Shown here: positions 1-5,200 of the stretch, piece after piece
Numbering within the stretch: position 1 is the stretch's first letter
Layout: every line of letters begins with the position of its first letter
Assembly (NCBI GenBank): GCA_030620575.1
Contig: JAUXEL010000117.1
Coordinates: forward strand, 1-5,291
DNA length: 5,291 nucleotides
Direction: 5' to 3'
Source of the DNA: Fidelibacterota bacterium
Lineage (GTDB): Bacteria > Fidelibacterota > Fidelibacteria > Fidelibacterales > Fidelibacteraceae
Translations under genes and position numbers: made by a program
Notes under the pieces: generated by a model
Seen by the model: only the letters and a program-made list of their open reading frames with translations
The model's database searches: none
What the model was told of the DNA's origin: nothing

Positions 1-10
1 AACAAATATT

Positions 11-24
11 GGGGTTTTAACCCC
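11..24. terminator. Hairpin GGGGTT-TT-AACCCC, possible terminator
   Basis: Perfect six-base arms with a two-base loop, more realistically five pairs and a four-base loop. Read on the minus strand it is followed by AATATTTGTT, a poor U tract, so it could weakly end the rimO transcript about 285 bases after the stop. Read on the plus strand no T tract follows. The window edge hides the context. Confidence 0.3.
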
Positions 25-154
25 GGGATAAAAGATGAAATGAAAATCAAATTAACTGATCATTTTTAGCTAAATAGCCTCAGAAATTACCATTAAGCCA
101 AAAATGAAAATAATATTTAATTAATCACGCATTCCGATTTATTCGTTACAGCTT

Positions 155-174
155 GCGATTCCGGAACGCTTCCG
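155..174. repeat. Overlapping small inverted repeats
   Basis: TTCCGGAA (159-166) is a perfect palindrome, and CGGAA-CGC-TTCCG (162-174) is a second hairpin sharing its bases, so two alternative structures compete. GCG/CGC (155-157 and 167-169) can extend the first stem with one bulged base. It looks like a degenerate palindromic intergenic element rather than a terminator, since no T run follows on either strand. Confidence 0.45.
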
Positions 175-251
175 TCTGTGTTCCACTTCGCCGGGCAGGC
201 ACGACCATTCCCTACATTTGTGTAAATCTCTCTTTCTTATTCTTCTCATTC

Positions 252-328
252 TCAATTGTCAATTCTCAATTCTCAATTGTCAATTCTCAATTCTCAATTG
301 TCAATTCTCAATTGTCAATTGTCAATTC
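252..328. repeat. Tandem array of 11 perfect heptamers, TCAATTS
   Basis: Eleven uninterrupted TCAATTC or TCAATTG units (S is C or G). The variable last base runs G C C G C C G C G G C, so the array also has a 21-base period at its plus-strand start. On the minus strand each unit carries TTGA, so the array contains TGA stops in all three frames; the rimO stop is one of them (310-308). The base before the array, and TCATTC at 246-251, look like a decayed twelfth unit. Confidence 0.95.
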
Positions 329-1687
329 CCATCTTCCCAGCTTCTTAGCTTCCCTGCTTCCTTGCTTGCTTCCTTCCTTGCTTCCTTGCTTCCTTGCTTC
401 CTTGCTTCCTTGCTTCCTTGCTTCCCCTATCAAATCATAATCCAGAGCATCAGTGATCATTACTTCATAAAATTTCCCTGTTTCCAATTTGCCGGGAATG
501 ACCACGCGATTATCAATATCCGGAGAATCCCTATAGGTCCGCCCGTAACTATCGTTACTGATCTTATCATACTGATCAATAAGAATTGTCTGCATTGTTC
601 CAACTAAAGCCCGATTTTTCTCCAGAGATATCTGTTGTTGGGCATTCATGATCATTTCCAGACGTTCCTGTTTCACCTCTGCAGGGATAGGATCGCCTAA
701 AATTTCAGCAGGCGTATCTTCTTCGGGACTATAAGTAAAACCGCCCAAACGGTCAAACTGTATTTCCTTTATAAAATTTAGTAATTCATTAAAAGCGGCA
801 TTGGTTTCACCGGGAAATCCGACCATGACAGTGCTACGCAATGCCAGATTCGGAATATCCTGCTTTAATCGAGAGATTAAGGAACGAATATGCTGTCCGT
901 CCCGTCCGCGGTGCATTGCGCGAAGAACATCCTTATAAATATGCTGGATCGGAATATCGATGTAGGGTAAAATATGCTTTGAATTATTTATCACCTCAAT
1001 CAGTTTAGGATCAAAATGTGCCGGATGGGTATAATGCAGACGGATCCATTCAAATGCATCCATGGTATCCAATGCGGTCAATACATCACGCAGGGGTGTT
1101 TTATCATTTAGATCCAGGCCATAGGTAGTGGTGTCCTGAGCAATAACGATCAATTCTTTTACGTTTTGTTGCGCCAGATATTCGGCTTCTTTCATTATTT
1201 TATCAAGCGGAATACTCACCTGCTTTCCACGGATAAGCGGAATCGCGCAGTAGGCGCAGTTGTTATTGCATCCTTCCGCAATTTTTAAAAAAGCATAATG
1301 GCCCGGAGTCATCAGTGAACGTGGTGCCGCAACAGCATCCTGATGCAGCAGATACCGTGCTATATCTTTTATTTCCTCCACACCAAAAAAGGCATCCACT
1401 TCCGGCAGCTCTTTTTTTAGTTCCTCTCTGTAGCGCTGGGATAAACATCCTATAACAAGCAGGGATTTTACCCGCCTCTCCTCTTTTAATTTACTTGCCT
1501 GAAGAATGGTGTCGATACTTTCTTCTTTTGCGGGTAAAATAAATCCACAGGTATTGATAATAAGGATATCTGCCGCTTCCGCCGTTTCGGTATAGCGAAG
1601 TCCGCCTTGCAACAAAACGCCTTTCAGGTGTTCGCTGTCAACAAGATTTTTGGAACACCCCAATGAAATAATATGCATGGTTTTCAT
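308..1687 (-). CDS. rimO: Ribosomal protein S12 methylthiotransferase RimO, with a repeat-encoded C-terminal tail
   Basis: Radical SAM enzyme that, in characterised members, adds a methylthio group to the beta carbon of a conserved aspartate of ribosomal protein S12, using SAM and two 4Fe-4S clusters. The opening SLGCSKNLVDSE is diagnostic for RimO as opposed to MiaB. The N-terminal methylthiotransferase domain has its three cluster cysteines at C11, C47 (NTCGF) and C81. The radical SAM domain has the Cx3CxxC motif at C140, C144 and C147 (EGCNNNCAYCAIP). A TRAM domain covers about 363-422. The family core appears to end at about residue 422 (YDLIGE). The next 37 residues are translated from tandem repeats, including two perfect ARKQGSKE octapeptides, and the TGA stop lies in a heptamer unit. 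The start at 1687 lies 11 bases after ftsY with a weak AAGAG upstream; Met4 (ATG at 1678-1676) is an alternative. Function is secure; whether the tail matters is unknown. Confidence 0.96.
   Translation of the reverse strand: MKTMHIISLGCSKNLVDSEHLKGVLLQGGLRYTETAEAADILIINTCGFILPAKEESIDTILQASKLKEERRVKSLLVIGCLSQRYREELKKELPEVDAFFGVEEIKDIARYLLHQDAVAAPRSLMTPGHYAFLKIAEGCNNNCAYCAIPLIRGKQVSIPLDKIMKEAEYLAQQNVKELIVIAQDTTTYGLDLNDKTPLRDVLTALDTMDAFEWIRLHYTHPAHFDPKLIEVINNSKHILPYIDIPIQHIYKDVLRAMHRGRDGQHIRSLISRLKQDIPNLALRSTVMVGFPGETNAAFNELLNFIKEIQFDRLGGFTYSPEEDTPAEILGDPIPAEVKQERLEMIMNAQQQISLEKNRALVGTMQTILIDQYDKISNDSYGRTYRDSPDIDNRVVIPGKLETGKFYEVMITDALDYDLIGEARKQGSKEARKQGSKEGSKQGSREAKKLGRWELTIDN
336..423. repeat. 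Tandem array of 11 octamers, CCTTGCTT, inside the rimO 3' end
   Basis: 88 bases, exactly eleven octamers in register. The six nearest the rimO core (376-423) are identical. Farther out come one rearranged unit GCTTCCTT (368-375), CCTTGCTT, and the diverged CCCTGCTT, CTTAGCTT and CCCAGCTT. Purity falls with distance from the gene core, as expected if copies are added at the gene-proximal end. On the coding strand a pure unit is AAGCAAGG, which has no T and so cannot encode a stop in any frame. Confidence 0.95.
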
Positions 1688-1698
1688 GGCAGATACTC

Positions 1699-2658
1699 TT
1701 AAAATCCCTCAAACATGGCATGTACATACAATGCGGGTGAAAAAGGGACCAGATCACTGAGTGTTTCACCCAAACCGATATATTTTACCGGAATATGTAA
1801 TTTTTGTCTGATTCCGATAATACTGCCGCCTTTGGCTGTACCGTCCAATTTGGTGACAATAAGTCCGGTGATCGGAGTTACTTTAGTAAATTCCCGGGCC
1901 TGGACCACGTTATTTTGGCCGATGGAACCGTCCACCACGAGAAATGTTTCATGCGGTGCATCGGGAATGAGTTTTTTAATAACACGTTGAATTTTATTCA
2001 ATTCCTGCATCAAATGCGCTTTATTGTGCAGACGTCCGGCAGTATCAAGCAAAATAACATCCGTATTCCGCGCTATACCTGCCTGAATACCGTCATAGAT
2101 GATGCCAGAGGAACTTTTTGCTTCCAGGTTCTTAATGATGTCAACTCCCGCACGATCGGCCCATATATCCAATTGTTCGACAGCGGCAGCACGGTAGGTA
2201 TCGCCGGCAACAATAAGTGCCTTTTTACCCTGCTCGCGGTACAAAGCGGCGAGTTTGGCAATGGTGGTGGTTTTTCCCGCACCGTTCACACCCACAACAA
2301 GTATCACACAGGGATGATGATCATCGATCGGAACCGTTAAATCATCATCCTTAAACATCTGCTCAAAAATATCAATCATCACATCCCGGATATCATCATA
2401 GGAAAGAAAGTCTTTTTTACGGGATACGGCCTCAATTTCATTCAGGATCATTTCGGTAATGTCCGCGCCAAGATCTGATTCATACAAAAAAGCTTCTATC
2501 TCCTCTAAAAAATCCGCATCGATCTTCATACCGCGACCAAAAAGGGAAAATAATCCCTCTTTAAAGCGATTTCGGGATCGGCTTAGACCTTTATCGTAGG
2601 GGCTTTCTAATTTTTCCGTTGTTTTTTGTATTTTGTCTTTTCGTTTAAATAATGCCAT
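1699..2658 (-). CDS. ftsY: Signal recognition particle receptor FtsY (SRP GTPase)
   Basis: Docking receptor that pairs with Ffh at the inner membrane to deliver ribosomes making membrane proteins to the Sec translocon. At 319 residues it is a compact FtsY lacking the long acidic A domain of E. coli; the basic start MALFKRKDKIQK probably contacts lipid. The N domain covers about 25-105. The G domain carries the P loop GVNGAGKTT (123-131), the SRP-GTPase insertion motif DTYRAAAVEQL (153-163), DTAGR (205-209), TKLDGTAKGG (269-278) and GLGE (295-298). Two usually conserved spots differ: the GxD(P/S)A loop reads EAKSSSG (179-185), and the DxxTGQN motif reads DGSIGQN (243-249). The TAA stop is 11 bases before rimO, so the two are probably co-transcribed. 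No strong Shine-Dalgarno is visible at the start. Adjacency of ftsY to pgsA fits membrane biogenesis. Confidence 0.96.
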   Translation of the reverse strand: MALFKRKDKIQKTTEKLESPYDKGLSRSRNRFKEGLFSLFGRGMKIDADFLEEIEAFLYESDLGADITEMILNEIEAVSRKKDFLSYDDIRDVMIDIFEQMFKDDDLTVPIDDHHPCVILVVGVNGAGKTTTIAKLAALYREQGKKALIVAGDTYRAAAVEQLDIWADRAGVDIIKNLEAKSSSGIIYDGIQAGIARNTDVILLDTAGRLHNKAHLMQELNKIQRVIKKLIPDAPHETFLVVDGSIGQNNVVQAREFTKVTPITGLIVTKLDGTAKGGSIIGIRQKLHIPVKYIGLGETLSDLVPFSPALYVHAMFEGF

Positions 2659-2676
2659 TTTATTTCTCGTGACTTG

Positions 2677-2744
2677 CTACGGAACAATCATCAGTTTCCG
2701 CCCGTCAGCTGATGGGCTACACCCGACAGGTGCCTGTTCCCTAC
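2677..2744. repeat. GC-rich palindromic intergenic element
   Basis: Imperfect terminal inverted repeats TACGGAACA (2678-2686) and TGTTCCCTA (2735-2743) match at 8 of 9 positions. Inside are CCCGTCAGCTGATGGG (2701-2716, one G-T wobble), ACAGGTGCCTGT (2726-2737, wobble at the centre) and CATCAG/CTGATG arms (2689-2694, 2709-2714). The nested structure suggests a REP-like or miniature element between the repeat array and ftsY. No transposase is nearby. Confidence 0.5.
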
Positions 2745-2757
2745 AAAATCTCTATTA

Positions 2758-2929
2758 TTCAACTCTTCAACTCTTCACCTCTTCGACTTCTCGACTTCTC
2801 GACTTCTCAACTCCTCAACTCTTCAACTTCCAACTTTCAACTCTCAACTCTTCACCTCTTCGACTTCTCGGCTCTTCAACTTTCAACTTTCAACTTTCAA
2901 CTCTCAACTCTTCACCTCTTCAACTCTTC
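2758..2929. repeat. Mixed octamer/heptamer tandem array between pgsA and ftsY
   Basis: About 22 units in mixed register: octamers TTCAACTC, TTCACCTC, TCGACTTC and TCAACTCC, and heptamers CAACTTT and CAACTCT. There is higher-order structure: bases 2831-2861 recur identically at 2891-2921 (60 bases apart), and 2768-2793 recur identically at 2845-2870 (77 apart). The plus strand is pyrimidine-rich. The array enters pgsA, encoding its last five residues and the TGA stop (2914-2912). Confidence 0.93.
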
Positions 2930-3511
2930 TTTATAATTTATCATCTTTATGTTTTGTATTAAATATATGACCCAGCTGATCAGCATGAGTCCAAAAGCAA
3001 TGTATAAAACGATTTCTGCGTAGAGAATTACGCTCAGATAATGCTCAAAGATCCATAGTACTCCCGCAATGGTCAAAACAAAGATAAATAGTTTGCCTGT
3101 AATATTCGCACCGCCAATAGTATGATGCCGTTTGTAAAGGAGGTTTGTTAAAATAAATATACTCAAATCACGCGCTATGAGCACGAGAATAAACCAGAGA
3201 GGAAAGTCCATTTTTATTACCATAACTACCATTATTCCAACGGCAACGATCTTATCGGCAAGGGGATCGATAAATTTTCCTATCTCGGAAACAAGATGCA
3301 TTTTACGCGCCACAAAACCATCTACCCAGTCACTTATCACACACACACCCAGTACTATTAATCCCCATACCCACTTATCCACGGCAAAGAGCCATACTGC
3401 GGGAATGGTAAGGACAATACGCGACAGACTGATGATATTCGCCGCGTTAAAAAATGTGCTCGTATCCGCATTTCGTGTAACAGATTTATCTTTTATAATT
3501 TTTTCAAACAT
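2912..3511 (-). CDS. pgsA: CDP-alcohol phosphatidyltransferase, PgsA-like (probable phosphatidylglycerophosphate synthase)
   Basis: Integral membrane enzyme that would transfer a phosphatidyl group from CDP-diacylglycerol to an alcohol, most likely glycerol-3-phosphate, the committed step to phosphatidylglycerol. The full family signature Dx2DGx2ARx8Gx3Dx3D is present at D61, D64, G65, A68, R69, G78, D82 and D86. About six hydrophobic helices cover roughly 22-43, 47-66, 88-100, 104-125, 139-157 and 160-186. At 199 residues the length is normal. NAANIISLSRIVLTIPA (22-38) resembles the first-helix motif of PgsA, but the later GKxKTxxQ-like motif reads GKLFIFVL (139-146), so the acceptor substrate is less certain than the family. 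The start overlaps the end of ATPase B by 8 bases (ATGTTTGA), with a good GAGG six bases upstream. The last residues EELKR and the TGA stop are encoded by an octamer repeat array. Confidence 0.88.
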   Translation of the reverse strand: MFEKIIKDKSVTRNADTSTFFNAANIISLSRIVLTIPAVWLFAVDKWVWGLIVLGVCVISDWVDGFVARKMHLVSEIGKFIDPLADKIVAVGIMVVMVIKMDFPLWFILVLIARDLSIFILTNLLYKRHHTIGGANITGKLFIFVLTIAGVLWIFEHYLSVILYAEIVLYIAFGLMLISWVIYLIQNIKMINYKEELKR

Positions 3512-4193
3512 GTCTGTCCTCTTCGTTTATTGAATAATAGGATAAAATATGGGATTTTTCAACCATTTGTTCAACAGGAAAGTTGTCTGCGATACCTATA
3601 TTTTCCATCCAGATCATCCGGTCGCAGGTCTCAAGACAATCCAGTAATCGGTGTGAAATAACAAATACCTTTGAGCGCTTTTTAATATCATTTATCAGGG
3701 AATATAATACTTGCCGATACCCTATATCCAATGCTGTTGTGGGTTCATCCAAAATGGTTACCGGTGCCAGTACAGCAGCTGCGAGACAAATACCGAGACG
3801 CTGTCGCTCACCTTCGGAATAATGGGTCAATCTGTGATTTTTATTCACCAGATCAGTAATATTTAATTCTTTGCAGTAACCGGAAAAAAGGTTTCTATTA
3901 AAATGCTGCCCTACCGTATGCCTGGTATCGCAATACATATCTAAAATACTGTTTGGTGTATTTCCGGTAAATAAGCGGGTTAGATCCTGTGATAAATATG
4001 CGCAGAAGGGATATTCCGAAAATGCGCCGACATCATGAAGTTGGTGATCTGCGAGAAGTTTGATAAACTGAGATTTTCCGCTTCCTACTGGTCCGATGAT
4101 CCCGATACATTCCGACGTGCTGAGATCAATTTCCTGATCATTGACCAATATTTTTTCCGAACTGATGCGATATGTAAAGGGAAGTATTTTCAT
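3504..4193 (-). CDS. ABC transporter ATP-binding protein, ECF/CbiO-like (ATPase B)
   Basis: Single-domain ABC ATPase of 229 residues. Walker A is GPVGSGKS (34-41). The Q loop starts at Q69 and continues TRLFTGNTP, resembling the QDPxxQLFTxTV region of energy-coupling-factor ATPases. The ABC signature is the variant YSEGE (125-129), Walker B with catalytic glutamate is TILDEPTTALD (146-156), and the switch histidine is present (VISH, H181). It probably pairs with the ATPase encoded just upstream to form an EcfA/EcfA'-like heterodimer driving uptake of a vitamin or metal through an EcfT and S component, but neither membrane partner is encoded in the window and the substrate cannot be told. It starts 3 bases after the stop of ATPase A and overlaps pgsA by 8 bases. 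The ABC fold is certain; the ECF assignment is inference from the Q-loop region and the paired layout. Confidence 0.85.
   Translation of the reverse strand: MKILPFTYRISSEKILVNDQEIDLSTSECIGIIGPVGSGKSQFIKLLADHQLHDVGAFSEYPFCAYLSQDLTRLFTGNTPNSILDMYCDTRHTVGQHFNRNLFSGYCKELNITDLVNKNHRLTHYSEGERQRLGICLAAAVLAPVTILDEPTTALDIGYRQVLYSLINDIKKRSKVFVISHRLLDCLETCDRMIWMENIGIADNFPVEQMVEKSHILSYYSINEEDRHV
3512..3524 (-). promoter_or_regulatory. Shine-Dalgarno deciding the pgsA start
   Basis: On the minus strand GAAGAGG lies six bases upstream of the pgsA ATG, inside the last codons of ATPase B. It is the clearest ribosome binding site in the window. With the 8-base overlap it supports the start at 3511 and translational coupling of pgsA to the ABC gene. 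Confidence 0.6.
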
Positions 4194-4196
4194 GTC

Positions 4197-4907
4197 TTAT
4201 TCGCCCGCTCTGCTATATTTAGTATCATGCAATCTGTTCATTATCAGTTTATTATCTAAAATAATATCATATTTCTCATAGTGTTCTGAAAATTCTACGG
4301 CAGACAAACGAGCAGTGATCTTTCCTTCTTTCATGATCCAAACCGTATCAAAAAAACGGTATTCATCCGGAGTCTGGCTAACCACACATACGGTTTTACC
4401 GCGCGCCGCAAGCATATCCATACAGCGATAATATGCCTTTATAGTGGGATAATCCAAATGTGAAGTGGGTTCATCCATCAGGATGATATCTGCTCCCGTT
4501 AAACAGGTCGCAGCGATCATCACCAGTTGAATTTCTCCGAATGAAAGGGTCGGTATATCACGTTGCAGCAAGGATTTTATATCCAGGACTTCCACGATTT
4601 CAGCAACCGCCGCCTCCGCTTTTTTGGTTGATCTTCCGGCATTCTTTTGCGGAAAAAACAACTCATCATGGACATTTTGCATAATGATCTGGTGATAGGG
4701 ATTCTGCAAAAGAATTCCACAGCGCTGCCCTTCGTCATCGATACGACCTTCTGCCGGTTCTGAAAAACCGGCCATAATCTTTAATAAACTCGTTTTACCG
4801 CAGCCGGAATGTCCAAGTAATAAAATGCGTTCTCCGGCTCGTAATTCCAGTCGGGAAACGCCTAATGCTTCGGGAAAATGTGCTAAATGTATATCGTAGA
4901 GTTTCAT
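4197..4907 (-). CDS. ABC transporter ATP-binding protein, ECF/CbiO-like, with glutamine at the H-loop position (ATPase A)
   Basis: Single-domain ABC ATPase of 236 residues and the first gene of the visible cluster. Walker A is GHSGCGKTS (32-40). The Q-loop region LLQNPYHQIIMQNVHDEL (66-83) closely follows the ECF ATPase pattern QNPxxQ...VxxEL. The signature is LSFGE (121-125) instead of LSGGQ, and Walker B is IILMDEPTSHLD (141-152). The position normally holding the switch histidine reads VVSQT, with Q178 in place of His, so the ATP site built on this subunit's Walker motifs may hydrolyse poorly. ATPase B keeps its His, which points to an asymmetric heterodimer. The start at 4907 was chosen because the fold begins at once (MKLYDIHLAHF). 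No Shine-Dalgarno is visible. No EcfT or S component follows or precedes it here. Confidence 0.87.
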   Translation of the reverse strand: MKLYDIHLAHFPEALGVSRLELRAGERILLLGHSGCGKTSLLKIMAGFSEPAEGRIDDEGQRCGILLQNPYHQIIMQNVHDELFFPQKNAGRSTKKAEAAVAEIVEVLDIKSLLQRDIPTLSFGEIQLVMIAATCLTGADIILMDEPTSHLDYPTIKAYYRCMDMLAARGKTVCVVSQTPDEYRFFDTVWIMKEGKITARLSAVEFSEHYEKYDIILDNKLIMNRLHDTKYSRAGE

Positions 4908-4922
4908 ATTTCAAAATATACA
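4908..4922 (-). promoter_or_regulatory. Possible -10 element of the ABC-pgsA unit
   Basis: On the minus strand TATATT (4920-4915), preceded by TG, sits only seven bases before the ATG of ATPase A. If it is a real -10 box, transcription would start at or next to the start codon, giving a leaderless or nearly leaderless message, in line with the lack of a Shine-Dalgarno. No convincing -35 hexamer is found at the usual distance (TATGAA at 4943-4938), so this is weak. Confidence 0.22.
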
Positions 4923-4960
4923 GGAGAAATGGCAAATTTCATAGAAGATGTAGGAAAAGA

Positions 4961-5013
4961 GTTTAGAGGTTTGGGGTTTGGGGTTGGAGGTTTGGGGTTT
5001 GGGGTTTGGGGGG
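4961..5013 (+). repeat. GTTTGGG heptamer array, G-quadruplex-prone
   Basis: Begins GTTTAGAG, then GTTTGGG-type units with one variant (GTTGGAG). Runs of four or more G occur at 4973-4976, 4980-4983, 4994-4997, 5001-5004 and 5008-5013, mostly separated by TTT. The G strand is the template strand for the downstream genes. One loop would be ten bases long, so a quadruplex fits a relaxed rule rather than the strict G3N1-7 rule. Confidence 0.85.
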
Positions 5014-5028
5014 TTCATTATTAATGAA
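5014..5028. promoter_or_regulatory. Perfect 15-base palindrome TTCATTA-T-TAATGAA
   Basis: Seven-base perfect arms around one T, placed between the G-rich array and the CTTCYGS array, about 107 bases upstream of the ATPase A start. The size and symmetry are like a dimeric repressor site, but there is no second copy and no known operator match, so an operator role is a guess. Confidence 0.3.
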
Positions 5029-5032
5029 ATAT

Positions 5033-5095
5033 CTTCTATCTTCCGCCTTCTGCCTTCTGCCTGCTGCCTGCTGCCTACTGACTTCCGGTTTCCGG
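5033..5095. repeat. Nine diverged heptamers, consensus CTTCYGS
   Basis: In strict 7-base register: CTTCTAT, CTTCCGC, CTTCTGC, CTTCTGC, CTGCTGC, CTGCTGC, CTACTGA, CTTCCGG, TTTCCGG. Neighbouring units differ by one or a few substitutions and two pairs are identical, so the array shows duplication followed by point change. It is pyrimidine-rich on the plus strand. Confidence 0.88.
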
Positions 5096-5145
5096 CTTGA
5101 GTCGAGCAGTCAGGAAACTGAGAGGAATCCCGGCTTGTCCGGCGA

Positions 5146-5195
5146 AACTCCGAATGATCGGGGTGAAGACGGGATGGTCGAAAAATCGAGGAGTT
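5146..5195. repeat. GC-rich nested inverted repeats
   Basis: ACTCCGA (5147-5153) and TCGGGGT (5158-5164) form a seven-pair stem with one wobble and an ATGA loop. AACTCC (5146-5151) can instead pair with GGAGTT (5190-5195). Upstream CCGG-CTTGT-CCGG (about 5131-5143) is another small hairpin. No T run follows, so a terminator is not supported. It may be a decayed palindromic element like the ones at the other two intergenic arrays. Confidence 0.35.
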
Positions 5196-5200
5196 GAAAA

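Larger units (their letters stand above)
1..251. other. Noncoding region downstream of rimO
   Basis: No gene is supported on either strand. It holds a GGGGTT/AACCCC hairpin at 11-24, an AT-rich stretch with the palindrome TTTAGCTAAA (65-74), a GC-rich cluster of inverted repeats with three TTCCG copies (about 132-174), and the module GGCAGGCAC...TTCCCTACA...AAATCTCT (194-231) that leads into the heptamer array. Confidence 0.7.

Noticed and set aside
252..423. CRISPR array
   Set aside because: Units are 7 or 8 bases and directly contiguous, with no unique spacers, leader or cas genes.
153..607. Two plus-strand frames opposite the rimO 3' end, with repeated FSIVNSQ and FLASLLPC
   Set aside because: They are open only because the arrays lack stop codons on the plus strand; they are antisense to a clear RimO and have no recognisable domain.
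1804..2340. Plus-strand frame of 178 residues opposite ftsY
   Set aside because: Antisense shadow of the conserved FtsY G domain; no family resemblance.
2633..2962. Plus-strand frames through the pgsA-ftsY gap
   Set aside because: Serine/leucine/phenylalanine-rich translation of a pyrimidine-rich tandem array; stop-free by composition.
5131..5195. tRNA or structured RNA in the GC-rich stretch
   Set aside because: Small stems can be drawn, but no T-arm consensus, acceptor stem or anticodon arm fits together.
5006..5197. Plus-strand reading frame of 63 residues that looks like a lipoprotein signal (MKYLLSSAFCLLPAACCLLTSG)
   Set aside because: The hydrophobic stretch is just the translation of the CTTCYGS heptamer array and the rest runs through GC-rich inverted repeats. 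The internal ATG (5024) falls inside the palindrome, there is no proper Shine-Dalgarno (only a G run belonging to the array), and no family is recognisable.
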